The notes: generated from the sequence alone by a model not told the origin. Shown: positions 19,701 to 29,616, counted from the stretch's first letter. The stretch is DNA of 64,000 bases from Erysipelotrichaceae bacterium (GCA_016280635.1 JAEEHC010000052.1:1-64000); one strand, 5' to 3'. Numbers and translations: made by a program.

Positions 19701-19855
19701 ATACTGACAGCCGGGAAGTTGAGATTCCGAAGCTGGATCCGGTTATCCCGGATACCGGTGATCATTCTCACTTAGGCTTATATGCCGCCACAATGCTGCT
19801 GTCTGCTCTCGGCATGGCACTTGTTGTCATCAAGAGAAGAAGACAGATGAATTAG
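13736..19855 (+). CDS. Cell-wall-anchored S8 (subtilisin-like) serine protease, lactocepin/C5a-peptidase type, with dockerin-like, Big_2-like and cohesin-like segments
   Basis: Catalytic motifs 'LAIIDTGLDIEH', 'HGSHVAGI', 'SGTSMAAPQVTGL'; PA-like insert; 'HDVNKDGKTDRDDVQALLDYL...AEVDGNKGLSSRDALVLLQII'; 'VTPTSARIFVGEEPIQFSAEVLP...'; C-term 'IPDTGD'-TM-'KRRRQ'. Confidence 0.93.
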   Translation: MRRIRHFFALTLTLAMLFSNMFTTYASTLPSAEKNVSASGTTAVRISDVDPETLNVPRMTDTEETDSAEAPAHKDTDIVRVSIILDGKSTLDAGYSIEGIGTNKKAISYRAALEKKQNKLAKTISSQVLGGKELDVKWNLTLAANLISAEVAYGDIEKIAGLPGVKEVVIENRYVPYEDDSSEADRPTMVNARDMTGTNGVNATKYKGAGSRLAIIDTGLDIEHQSFDEEAFLHAIEEDGTLDQLMTAEDVAAVWEQLNFSRKSPSSRPEGSYYSAKIPFIGNYVDNNQNVTHLNDTQEEHGSHVAGISTANRYVKAADGSFVDAGETYGVVGQAPDAQIFVMKVFGSGGGAYDSDYMVAIEDAIVMGASSVNLSLGSSAPGTSINTNGAYQTIFNNLANSGIVAAISAGNNTSWDSNKQLYADDINYHTGGSPGSFTNSFTVASIDDTGVYAPYLLFDGSIEVRYAELSGGTQKAPTTSVAGTYDYVYIDAVGNPEEYEAVADLVAGNIALVNRGSITFGEKATGAVGVGAVATIIVNNQAGTLSSSTVGDDYPYTNPVAGILQSDGAAIKAQSEEHDAGSFKYYTGTIKIGSAGDLTPMAYYSMSSFSSWGTPGSLVMKPEITTPGGSVLSLNGYHRAQTGGYAGGHDQYELMSGTSMAAPQVTGLVAAIAQYYREENIAERTGLSLRNFAQSMFMATAVPVIEQQSDHYYSLLNQGAGLANLEAAVTAKSFIQMSTDDGTITALMGSAADGKVKAEVGDDPARTGKFNYTFTITNFSEEAVKYNLRTDLFTQDLEADDTLLSHQTTPIEGTTTYDISLPFESHDVNKDGKTDRDDVQALLDYLSRKSKVEIDTNAAEVDGNKGLSSRDALVLLQIIKAQESAVGADSFTLQPGMTATITVKIAIPANGKLASRENGGYVEGFTFIESDDDVTYSIPVLGYYGSWTDPSMFDAVTYVEKLYGSEQSSYFGATNTNGIRFKKDASSTDQFVTGNPYAVEKNFPADKLAIRSEGVIFSAVYTLIRFGGTVFPAATNADGKLIWLGSVNRNQANAYYNTQATTPTWQQTNSRTLNMNLQVSSLGLREGEQFTAGLYALPEYYGILASDGTSSSLTNDQITAVVESGAIGKGGFLGFTFTIDDTKPVIEEVNFTDSTISVTVKDDRYVAYLALMDVSGRKVFGSVVPEQSEPGTSVTYTFDREGINANAVVVFTGDYAGNEKAAIYRIGEGDIIIEKDIYVLSDLLVAGKDYLIVNTNVVSSANALTHSGATKGVDAVTVFYDTERGIAIDGKEVDDTSVFTASANGSGVLLKNGEYYLTAGRSGWSYNVTFTTTAPSTSNYFTYNPDNHALGYRSGNNTYYVRYNNGQYTAANSVYPVYLYERFSYTEVFDENKVDEVIVTPTSARIFVGEEPIQFSAEVLPITLDDKTVTWSSSNEEVATVDANGFVTAVGAGTVTIKATANKDNTTSASATVIVEELTRMDASINAQLSDDDGDKFVSIDLNTGKTTTLGTAAAQHYGGGRSGNAILGMTSSGDIVYTVITPNGYISDSPGGYGTTSYNSRDGAQLPYLKATVDGETVTEEYLGLHVSASYVLTFTPDFSLSGWNTPNLTAIAYIGTDLESNLHYYYTLNGTMLGSAILGVDADEPVTTDGINATLSTGTVGSIANLTVSANNMSMTILSTDKYYGLLIVNNESKEMSFVDLTADTLNAVKVAAFTGADRISTLYNDNVDADVVVQNIDSRDRFIARTDKSGGSVYKMEKLDVLQAQEKEADGGLNAIRSTTFVKAPTDKKTVPIELTRSNLLGTSGDSTTGDDGSAIVEISEDEIFNNGLYEVSYDPDELTFVEATCSELADFYSVNNDEGNGVVTVTAISLDGIPAGTAIATITFEVGCNNADVTITTKEVNEELELNDSIVVTVQGTGHNWGAPVWSWADDNSSASATFTCENDSTHTETVEATMSEEVTKEPTTEETGTKTITATVVGPDGETYTDSREVEIPKLDPVIPDTGDHSHLGLYAATMLLSALGMALVVIKRRRQMN

Positions 19856-19880
19856 GGCGAAACAGTTAATCATCATGATG

Positions 19881-19908
19881 AGAGCGGGTCAGCTGACCCG
19901 CTCTTTTT
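19881..19908 (+). terminator. Rho-independent terminator (24-nt perfect palindrome plus T run)
   Basis: AGAGCGGGTCAGCTGACCCGCTCTTTTT. Confidence 0.88.
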
Positions 19909-19985
19909 GCGGAAGCGAAAACAGTTGGCGGTTGAGAGAGAAGGGGGATATTTGTTATAATTAACTGTCATAAGGAGGCTGAACC

Positions 19986-21113
19986 ATGCTCGTCAAAAAC
20001 GATTACCGCCAGTGCATCACTTCCATCGGCTGTTCCGTACAACGCTATTTCGGTCTTCAGCCGGCTCATGAAACGCTGAATGATCTGGACGAACTGCTGG
20101 AGAGAGAACAGCCGGAAAATGTCATCGTGCTGCTTTATGACGGCATGGGATCAAGGATCCTGGACCGCCACCTCAGTCCCGACAGCTTCCTGCAAAGAAA
20201 CCGCCTGAGAGAACTCGCCACGGTCTTTCCGGCCACCACGACGGCAGCAACCACCTCGGTGATCTGCGGCCTGAATCCGGTTGAACATGGCTTTCTGGGC
20301 TGGGACTGCTATGTTCCACCCATCGATAAGGTCATCACCCTGTTCCGCAACCGCGAAAAGGGCCATCAGGAGATCTGCCAGCCCTTTGTTGATCTGCTGG
20401 ATCAGTTTCAGCCCAAGCGAATCATTGACCAGATAAACGAGGCCGGTAAATATCAGGCCTATGGCGTCAGCCCATTCATGGAAGTGCCTTATGAAAGCTA
20501 TGATGAAATGCTGGACAAGATCGTCGAACTGACCCGCAAACCGGGCCGCAAATACATTTATGCCTATGATACCCAGCCGGATTCCGCAATGCACCATTAC
20601 GGCCCGGACAGCCCGGAAGTAGTAGCCCTGATTGAGGAAAGAAACCGTAAGAGTGAGATTCTGGCCAGCCGGCTGAAAGATGCCGTACTTATAATCACGG
20701 CCGACCATGGTCACATGGCGGTGGATAACTACCTCCTTGAGGATTATCCTCAGCTGCTGGACCTGTTGGAAAGACCGGTCTCCATTGAACCCCGGGCGGC
20801 CAGTTTCAAGGTCAGAAAGGGAAAAAAGAGGGAATTTGAAAGGCTGTTCAAAGCGATATTCAAGGATGACTTCCGCCTTTATAAGGCTGATGAGATCATC
20901 CGTTCCGGCCTGTTTGGCCCCGGCCGGGAACATCCCTGGTTCCGCCAGCAGCTGGGTGACTACCTGGCCATAAGTTACGGCAACAAGGCCATGGTACAGA
21001 GCGAAAATGAGGCAATCGCCTCACAGCACGCCGGCTACAGCGATGACGAGATTTACATTCCGCTGATCGCTGTCTGCTCAGATTGTCAGAATGTACAAAA
21101 AGAAGGAAATTAA
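19986..21113 (+). CDS. Alkaline-phosphatase-superfamily (type I phosphodiesterase/PglZ-like) protein
   Basis: 'NVIVLLYDGMGSRILDRHL', 'FPATTTAATTSVICGLNPVEHGFLGW', 'AVLIITADHGHMAVDN', 'SQHAGYSDDEIYIPLI'. Confidence 0.87.
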   Translation: MLVKNDYRQCITSIGCSVQRYFGLQPAHETLNDLDELLEREQPENVIVLLYDGMGSRILDRHLSPDSFLQRNRLRELATVFPATTTAATTSVICGLNPVEHGFLGWDCYVPPIDKVITLFRNREKGHQEICQPFVDLLDQFQPKRIIDQINEAGKYQAYGVSPFMEVPYESYDEMLDKIVELTRKPGRKYIYAYDTQPDSAMHHYGPDSPEVVALIEERNRKSEILASRLKDAVLIITADHGHMAVDNYLLEDYPQLLDLLERPVSIEPRAASFKVRKGKKREFERLFKAIFKDDFRLYKADEIIRSGLFGPGREHPWFRQQLGDYLAISYGNKAMVQSENEAIASQHAGYSDDEIYIPLIAVCSDCQNVQKEGN

Positions 21114-21114
21114 C

Positions 21115-21876
21115 ATGGTAGCGGAAAGAATAAAACTGGAATCAATGCTGAACACCAGAGACCTGGGTTCACTTGTCAATAAGGATGGTGTCAGGATCAG
21201 AAGCCGGAAACTGATCCGTTCCGGAGAACTGTCACGCAGTTGCCTTGAGGACATCAAGACTCTGTATCATTCATATGACCTGCGGCAGGTCATCGATCTG
21301 CGCGGGGCGGACGAAATGGTCGAAAGGCCGGATAAATCATACCGGAACATCATCAATGTCCCACTTTCAGCGATGCCGCAGAGGGCTTCCGGAGTCAGCC
21401 GGGACAAGAAGTTCGAGGATGAACTGAAGGAACTGGAAACGACCAGCGGTCCTCAGGCAGCCCGGGTAAGAATGCGCGGTTTCTACCGGATGATGGTCAG
21501 CAGTGAATACTGCCTGCAGCAGTATCACCGCTTCATTGACCTCTTGCTGGCAAACAAGGACCATGCCACCCTCTGGCACTGCGCGGTTGGCAAGGACAGA
21601 GCTGGCATCGGAGCCATGAATGTGGAACTGCTGCTGGGCGTCAGCCGTGATGACATCATTGCTGACTACATGTTTACCAATGAGTGCTATTTCCCGGGTA
21701 CCCAGCCAAGGGAAAGCGTTTTTGACTACTATAACTTCGCCTTCCGGGAATACATTGACATGGCTTTCAGCACCATCGACGAGGTCTTCGGTGATACCGA
21801 TACCTATATCCGTGAAGGATTGAAGATTTCTAAGGAAAAGCACGACGAATTCCGTAAAGCCTTTCTGGAGGTTTGA
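21115..21876 (+). CDS. Tyrosine-protein phosphatase family protein (YwlE-unrelated, Tyr_phosphatase_3-like)
   Basis: 'LNTRDLGSLVNKDG', 'HCAVGKDRAGIGAMNVELLLG' (CX5R P-loop); start at 21115 preferred. Confidence 0.88.
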   Translation: MVAERIKLESMLNTRDLGSLVNKDGVRIRSRKLIRSGELSRSCLEDIKTLYHSYDLRQVIDLRGADEMVERPDKSYRNIINVPLSAMPQRASGVSRDKKFEDELKELETTSGPQAARVRMRGFYRMMVSSEYCLQQYHRFIDLLLANKDHATLWHCAVGKDRAGIGAMNVELLLGVSRDDIIADYMFTNECYFPGTQPRESVFDYYNFAFREYIDMAFSTIDEVFGDTDTYIREGLKISKEKHDEFRKAFLEV

Positions 21877-21877
21877 A

Positions 21878-23191
21878 ATGAAGCTTCCCGATGCTTTCCT
21901 GGCCCAGATGCGGGAAATCCTGAAAGACGAGTATGACGCCTATCTGGCCAGTTTTGACCAGCCGCGCCATTTCGGCTTACGGGTAAATGAAGCAAAGATA
22001 TCGGTGGCTGATTTTCTCAAGATCAGCCCCTTTGAACTTAAGCCGGTAGAGTGGTGCCACAGCGGCTTTTACTATGACGGCTTACAGGCCAAGCCGGCCA
22101 AGCATCCCTACTATCATGCCGGACTGTATTACCTTCAGGAGCCCAGCGCCATGGTTCCGGCGGAGATCCTTGATATTGAAGATGGCGATGTAATATTGGA
22201 TGGCTGCGCCGCTCCGGGCGGTAAGAGCACCCAGCTTTACGGCCGGATGGGCACAAACAGCCTTCTGGTGGCCAATGACATCAGCGCGTCCCGCGCTCAG
22301 GGCTTGCTTAAGAATCTGGAGATGGCCGGCTGCACAAACATGCTGGTGACGGCCAGTGAACTGGAAAAACTGGACATGATGTTTGACAAGATCCTGATCG
22401 ATGCTCCCTGTTCCGGTCAGGGCATGTTCCGTAAGGAACCGCAGCTGATCAGCGCTTATCAGAATAGGGACGGTGGTTATTACAGTCCGATTCAGAAGAA
22501 ACTGCTGAAGACCGCGGCCGGAATGCTTAAACCGGGAGGCCGACTGGTCTATTCGACCTGCACCTTTGATCCCCGGGAAAATGAGGAAGTCATTCAGGAT
22601 GCTCTTGACAGTGATCCAGAACTGCGCCTTCTGCCGATTAAAGGCTATGAAGGCTTTGCGGACGGGCTGAACGGTCTGACAGACTGCAAGCGTCTTTACC
22701 CGCACCGGATACAGGGCGAGGGCCATTTCCTGGCCCTGCTGCAGCGAAAGGGCAATAGTCCCAAGCCGGCTTTTGAACCGGCAACATTTACCTGCGATGA
22801 TCCCTTCTTCCGGCATCTTGATCCCGCCTTCCTGCGCGGCCATCTGGAAGTACGGGATGAGCGCATTCTGATGGTACCGACATTAAGAACCGGTAAGAGC
22901 GTACGGGTATTGCGCAGCGGGCTGCTTTTGGGCCGGATGAAAAACAACGGCTTTGAGCCTTCTCAGGCCTTAGCCATGGCTTTGAGGAAAGAGCAGTTTG
23001 ACCAGGTGCTCGATCTTAACAGCAGCGATGAGCGGGTGATCCGCTATCTGAAGGGTGAAACCATTGATTGCCGGCAGTATGATCTGGAAGGCTGGGTCCT
23101 GATTTGTGTAGACGGGTATCCGCTGGGCTTTGCCCGGATCAGTTCCGGCATCTTCAAGAACCGCTATGACCGTAACTGGAGGTATGTATGA
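21878..23191 (+). CDS. RsmF/RsmB-like rRNA cytosine-C5 methyltransferase (NOL1/NOP2/Sun family)
   Basis: 'DGCAAPGGKSTQL', 'IDAPCSGQGMFRKEP', 'VYSTCTFDPRENEEVI'. Confidence 0.93.
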   Translation: MKLPDAFLAQMREILKDEYDAYLASFDQPRHFGLRVNEAKISVADFLKISPFELKPVEWCHSGFYYDGLQAKPAKHPYYHAGLYYLQEPSAMVPAEILDIEDGDVILDGCAAPGGKSTQLYGRMGTNSLLVANDISASRAQGLLKNLEMAGCTNMLVTASELEKLDMMFDKILIDAPCSGQGMFRKEPQLISAYQNRDGGYYSPIQKKLLKTAAGMLKPGGRLVYSTCTFDPRENEEVIQDALDSDPELRLLPIKGYEGFADGLNGLTDCKRLYPHRIQGEGHFLALLQRKGNSPKPAFEPATFTCDDPFFRHLDPAFLRGHLEVRDERILMVPTLRTGKSVRVLRSGLLLGRMKNNGFEPSQALAMALRKEQFDQVLDLNSSDERVIRYLKGETIDCRQYDLEGWVLICVDGYPLGFARISSGIFKNRYDRNWRYV

Positions 23192-23925
23192 GACTTGATA
23201 AGTTCATCGCAGACATGACGCCCTATTCGCGAAATGATATAAAAAAACTGATCCGCAGGGGGGCAGTTAGCGTAGACGGCAAGAAGGCTGTCAGCGGTTC
23301 CCAGCAGGTTCAGGAAGACAGCGAGGTATATCTCGATGATCAGCTGATCACCTATCAGCGCTATGAATACTATCTGCTTAATAAGCCGGCTGGCTACATC
23401 TGTGCCAATAGCGACGTCAGCGCTCCGGTAGCTCTGGAGCTGATCGATTCACCGCGCCGCGATCTCAGCTGCGTCGGACGTCTGGATAAGGATACTGAAG
23501 GGGCATTGCTGATAACCAATGACGGCCAGCTTAATCACGCCCTGTTAAGTGCCAACAACCATGTTGAGAAGACTTATTATGCCAGATTTTCCGGCACATT
23601 GCCGGATAACGCCGCCGAGGTAATGGCCAGAGGCATCAGCTTCAAGGAATTCACCTCCCGGCCAGCCAGGTTAGAGGTCATTGACCGGCAGAGCGCCAGG
23701 CTTACCATCTGTGAGGGCAAGTTTCATCAGGTCAAAAGGATGTTTGCCCATTTCGGCTGTGATGTGACTTATCTGCGCCGGGATGTCTTTGCCGGCTTAA
23801 CGCTGCAGGGACTTGAAGTCGGTGAGTACCGTCCGCTTGACAGTCAGGAAGTCGGGCAGTTATGGCAGCTGGCCGATCCGCAGAAGGTAAAAACTGACCA
23901 GCTGACGGCCGAAGAAGACAGTTAG
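23188..23925 (+). CDS. RsuA-family 16S rRNA pseudouridine synthase
   Basis: S4 domain 'MRLDKFIADMTPYSRNDIKKLI', 'VGRLDKDTEGALLITNDG', 'EGKFHQVKRMFAH'. Confidence 0.93.
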   Translation: MRLDKFIADMTPYSRNDIKKLIRRGAVSVDGKKAVSGSQQVQEDSEVYLDDQLITYQRYEYYLLNKPAGYICANSDVSAPVALELIDSPRRDLSCVGRLDKDTEGALLITNDGQLNHALLSANNHVEKTYYARFSGTLPDNAAEVMARGISFKEFTSRPARLEVIDRQSARLTICEGKFHQVKRMFAHFGCDVTYLRRDVFAGLTLQGLEVGEYRPLDSQEVGQLWQLADPQKVKTDQLTAEEDS

Positions 23926-24609
23926 AATGGCACCGATGAGAATGAAGGGAACAAAGGGAAAGGGCTGAAAGGCCTTTTTTCGCTGAAAGATCAGACAGTA
24001 AATGATGCCGCTCAGACAGCTTATCAGCAGGATCAGCAGATTTCTTTCCCAGGAAAAATAGCAGCCCAATATAAAGAAGAGTTTGATGTCTCCCAGCCCC
24101 ATCGGCTGCTTTTTTCTTATCAGCCGGAACATCAATGAAAAAGCGATGAGAAAGCCCGCAACCGGCAGGGCATTGGTGAAGACAGACGGCAAATGGTCAG
24201 CTGACTGAAAGGTGATCACTCGCCATGCTAACAAAAACACCAAAAGCGCGTCAGAAACCTGAAGGCTGATGATGTCCAGATAGGCTGATGCCAGCAAGAC
24301 CGTAAAAAGGATCAGGTAGCGGGCTAAAAGAATGTTAATCCCGTAAAAATGATAAAGACACAGAAAAAGGCTGCCGTTAAGCAGCTCGCAACCGAAAAGC
24401 CAAATGCTTATCCGGCTGCCGCAATAGCGGCAGCGGCCTTTCAGAAACAGAAAGCTTAAGACGGGAATCAGGTCATTGAAAGCCAGCTGATGGCCGCAGT
24501 GCGGGCATTGAGAGCGGCCAAGCGGGCTCTGACGGCTCAGCCAGCGGTCAGCCATGCAGCAGCTGAAACTGGCCAGTACGCTGCCCAGAAGGAAAAAGAA
24601 AACGCTCAT
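23860..24609 (-). CDS. Prepilin peptidase (A24 family, type IV leader peptidase)
   Basis: 'CPHCGHQLAFNDLIPVLSFLFLKGRCRYCGSRIS' cysteine motif, 'MGLGDIKLFFILGCY' catalytic GD. Confidence 0.9.
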   Translation of the reverse strand: MSVFFFLLGSVLASFSCCMADRWLSRQSPLGRSQCPHCGHQLAFNDLIPVLSFLFLKGRCRYCGSRISIWLFGCELLNGSLFLCLYHFYGINILLARYLILFTVLLASAYLDIISLQVSDALLVFLLAWRVITFQSADHLPSVFTNALPVAGFLIAFSLMFRLIRKKQPMGLGDIKLFFILGCYFSWERNLLILLISCLSGIIYCLIFQRKKAFQPFPFVPFILIGAILTVFFGRQLVSFYLLRIGQLP

Positions 24610-24641
24610 GACAGATTATTTGACTGCTGAGCGTCAGATTC

Positions 24642-25310
24642 CTAAAAGGCGGTGTTTTCCCGTTTTCTTATCCGATAGTCGGCAACCAGGAAATGGATGC
24701 AGAGTCCGATGAGGATGACGACGATGGCGATGGCACAGTTGCGGAAGAATACCTCAGGAAGGATGTTAATGATCTGGTCTTCATAAGGATCGAAGAGCCA
24801 GTTGGTCTTGCCGGGGAAGAAGATCTGGTGGAAGATCACGAAGGTCCTGTCGAAGTTGCCCAGCGACAGCAGGGTAATGGCGATGAAGATGAAAGCCAAA
24901 AGCTCGGCGCCATAGTATCCGGGAGTGTGACTGTAGAAGCGGTAGGGTTCGATGATCTTTTTCTTCTTCAGCAGCCAGACAGTCCCCATGATCAGCCCGC
25001 TGATCAATAAGACGGCCAGATCGAGCAGAAACAGAAAGCGGACATCAACGAAGTGCAGCCTGCCGCTTTCGGAAAAGCGCAGATCGCCGGTAGAAAAGGT
25101 ATCGGTCAGACCAAAGCAGAAATTCATCATTTCATCATAGGCGGTCCGGATCTGATCATAGCTGTATCCGGTAGTCTGCGGAAGCTTTAACAGGTTGATG
25201 TGCCAGTAGTAAAACGGCCGCAAAACGATGGGGACGGCGATGGAAAAAGAGAGGATGAACAGGGCGCTGACAATGATCATGATGACTCCAAGCGGTTTAC
25301 TTTTCTTCAT
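24642..25310 (-). CDS. TIGR01906/DUF1461-like integral membrane protein
   Basis: Four or five TMs, 'IRTAYDEMMNFCFGL' and 'ESGRLHFVDVRFLF' pattern characteristic of this family. Confidence 0.8.
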   Translation of the reverse strand: MKKSKPLGVIMIIVSALFILSFSIAVPIVLRPFYYWHINLLKLPQTTGYSYDQIRTAYDEMMNFCFGLTDTFSTGDLRFSESGRLHFVDVRFLFLLDLAVLLISGLIMGTVWLLKKKKIIEPYRFYSHTPGYYGAELLAFIFIAITLLSLGNFDRTFVIFHQIFFPGKTNWLFDPYEDQIINILPEVFFRNCAIAIVVILIGLCIHFLVADYRIRKRENTAF

Positions 25311-25905
25311 TAATGCTTTCTCCTAAACACAGGATCACCTGTGACGGTACATAGAACAGCCAGATGGCGTAAGGAATGATCCGGTTTTCGGGTAACAGGT
25401 TATGAGCGCCGACACTGACGTCACACAGCCAGAACAGCATAAACCCCCAAAACCAGATGGGCTGCCTGAGACTTAAGGCATCCAGGCAGTTAAAGGTCAG
25501 ATTGACGATGTTGACCAGGGCCAGCAGATTGAGCAGGCTGAAGCGTCCCAATACCGTCAGAAGCGCTGCCATAACCACGCTGGCGGTTAACCGCCATTTC
25601 CAGAACTGCCGGTTATCCATCAGAATACCGTAGAGAATCTCCACGCTGACAAACAGTCCGACCGCCAAGAGATAGTGGTCATCACGGATGACCAGCAGGT
25701 AATCGGCAGCCAGCGTCAGCAGCCTGATCAGCAGAAACAGCGGGTGGCTGCTTTTAAACTGGCTGGCGGTAAGATGGAGCGCGTATAAAGCGCAAAGGGC
25801 AATGACGGCGAATTTTACCGCTGAGATGCCGGTCAGAGAAAACAGTTCGGCAGTCAGGATGATCAGGTAGAGCAGCGACTGGATGGCGATGAACAGCACT
25901 TTCAT
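25297..25905 (-). CDS. Hypothetical multi-TM membrane protein
   Basis: TM-rich ORF; ATG at 25905 preferred over the longer ORF start; overlaps the downstream gene by 14 nt. Confidence 0.6.
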   Translation of the reverse strand: MKVLFIAIQSLLYLIILTAELFSLTGISAVKFAVIALCALYALHLTASQFKSSHPLFLLIRLLTLAADYLLVIRDDHYLLAVGLFVSVEILYGILMDNRQFWKWRLTASVVMAALLTVLGRFSLLNLLALVNIVNLTFNCLDALSLRQPIWFWGFMLFWLCDVSVGAHNLLPENRIIPYAIWLFYVPSQVILCLGESINEEK

Positions 25906-26035
25906 GTTTCCATTATATAGCAGCGGAAAAACTGAATAAAGCCGAAAGAAGAACCGACGGCATTGAAATGGCTGATATCGAAGGGACTTTCCCCTCTTAT
26001 TGCGGTAGAATGGAATCAGAAAAAGGAGAATCATC

Positions 26036-26668
26036 ATGAAACTTCAGCTAGCCCTTGATACCCTGTCAATTGCCGACGGCATTGAACTGATGAGAAGAAT
26101 GGAAGAGCACATCGATATCATTGAGGTCGGTACGCCGATGATCATGGAATACGGCATGTCGGCGGTGCGCGCCTTTAAGTCAGCCTTTCCCGCTAAGACC
26201 ATACTGGCCGACGCCAAGATCATGGATGGCGGCCGGTTTGAGGCGGACAGCTGCTTCAGGGCCGGTGCCGACATCGTGACCGTTCTGGCAGTAGCCAATG
26301 ATCTGACCATCAAAGCGGCCCGGCAGAGCGCTCAAGAACATGGCGGTCGGCTGATGGCGGACATGATCGAAGCGCCGTTTTTCGCAAAAAGGGTCAGGGA
26401 ACTAGATGATCTGGGTGTCGACATCATCTGCGTGCATACCGCCTTTGATGTCAAGACCACCGGGAAAGATTCCTTTGCGGAATTAAGGCAGACTAATGAG
26501 ATCGTCCAAAACGCAAAAGTAGCCCTGGCCGGCGGCATTACCCTGGATAACCTGCAGTCGGTCATTGACATCGGGGCGGATACGGTAGTGGTAGGAACCG
26601 CCATCATAACTTCTGATGATCCGCTGGCGGTCGCGGCGGCCATGAAACGGCGCATCAGCGCCCGCTAA
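26036..26668 (+). CDS. 3-hexulose-6-phosphate synthase-like (OMPDC superfamily)
   Basis: 'LADAKIMDGGRFEADSCFRAGADIVTV', 'ALAGGITLDNLQSVIDIGADTVVVGTAI'; RBS AAAGGAG. Confidence 0.85.
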   Translation: MKLQLALDTLSIADGIELMRRMEEHIDIIEVGTPMIMEYGMSAVRAFKSAFPAKTILADAKIMDGGRFEADSCFRAGADIVTVLAVANDLTIKAARQSAQEHGGRLMADMIEAPFFAKRVRELDDLGVDIICVHTAFDVKTTGKDSFAELRQTNEIVQNAKVALAGGITLDNLQSVIDIGADTVVVGTAIITSDDPLAVAAAMKRRISAR

Positions 26669-26753
26669 AGCGGCCATGGTTCAGATGAAAAGTCGTCCGG
26701 CAGGCGACAAAAGTGCAGCCGGCATCGTCTATGATAATACCGGGAGGTAAATC

Positions 26754-26990
26754 ATGATCACATTGAAACAGGCCATCAGTAAGGCCAAAAAGCTTAATCC
26801 TGACTTCGACATTTACTCAGAATATGAAAGTGCCTACGTATTCTGCCAGGAAAAGTACCTGGATAACATTGGAGGCAAGGGAACCCCATTTGCTATCATG
26901 AAGGAAACCGGAGAGGCGATGCCTTTTACCGCTTTTCTTCTGATGATACCGGAGAATGAAGAGCCGGTTAAACTGAAAGTAAGAATATGA
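26754..26990 (+). CDS. Small conserved-looking hypothetical protein (78 aa)
   Basis: RBS GGGAGG upstream; own terminator downstream. Confidence 0.55.
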   Translation: MITLKQAISKAKKLNPDFDIYSEYESAYVFCQEKYLDNIGGKGTPFAIMKETGEAMPFTAFLLMIPENEEPVKLKVRI

Positions 26991-26997
26991 GAAGCAG

Positions 26998-27018
26998 GCA
27001 ACGGAAACGTTGCTTTTT
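26998..27018 (+). terminator. Rho-independent terminator
   Basis: GCAACG-GAAA-CGTTGC-TTTTT. Confidence 0.8.
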
Positions 27019-27157
27019 CAGGTAATTGGCAGGCATTAATGCCATTATGCCGACAGTTTTCCCTCACTGAAAGAATAATGAAAGTTGCTGATTTACTAAA
27101 CAGTCTTTATGTGATAAGATAAAACAGTTGAAATTATAAGAGAGGTAAAAGAAAGAA

Positions 27158-29380
<2,223 letters not shown>

Positions 29381-29394
29381 TAACTGAACAGTTG

Positions 29395-29420
29395 CCGGGG
29401 GAGCAATCCCCCGGTTTTCT
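29395..29420 (+). terminator. Rho-independent terminator of pnp
   Basis: CCGGGGG-AGCAAT-CCCCCGG-TTTTCT. Confidence 0.9.
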
Positions 29421-29442
29421 TATGGGTGATCTGAGGCGGTAA

Positions 29443-29464
29443 TTGCGGCCGGAGCCGGCCGCAA
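29443..29464. repeat. Perfect 10-bp inverted repeat (GC-rich) between pnp terminator and licT-like promoter
   Basis: TTGCGGCCGG-AG-CCGGCCGCAA. Confidence 0.7.
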
Positions 29465-29471
29465 ATTGTGA

Positions 29472-29501
29472 TTGACGCTTTTACTTGGACGGAATTATAA
29501 T
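29472..29501 (+). promoter_or_regulatory. Sigma-A type promoter of the licT-like gene
   Basis: TTGACG-N18-TATAAT. Confidence 0.7.
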
Positions 29502-29514
29502 GAAAACAGAAGTT

Positions 29515-29552
29515 AAGGTTTGTTACTCGGGATTCCTGGAGGCTTATCCTTT
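29515..29552 (+). promoter_or_regulatory. RAT-like ribonucleic antiterminator overlapping a putative terminator hairpin
   Basis: AAGGTTTGTTACTCGGGATTCCTGGAGGCTTATCCTT resembles AGGATTGTTACTG...CAGGCAAAACCT; GGGAAT plus T7 at 29585-29596 can pair with ATTCCT. Confidence 0.68.
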
Positions 29553-29616
29553 GACATAATACGATTATGTTTTAGTGGGCAAATGGGAATTTTTTTATCA
29601 TATAACAGGTGAAGAC

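Noticed and set aside
18902-19771. 289-aa minus-strand ORF inside the S8 protease gene
   Set aside because: Antisense shadow of a strongly supported CDS; composition is not protein-like.
19881-19904. 24-bp perfect palindrome considered as a recombination or dimer-resolution site
   Set aside because: It is followed by a T run right after the protease gene, so it is best explained as a terminator.
22082-22843. 253-aa minus-strand ORF opposite the rRNA methyltransferase
   Set aside because: Antisense shadow; sense frame has NOL1/NOP2 motifs.
29575-29616. GTG start of the LicT-like ORF
   Set aside because: It overlaps the putative terminator/T tract; the conserved BglG N-terminus begins at ATG 29617.
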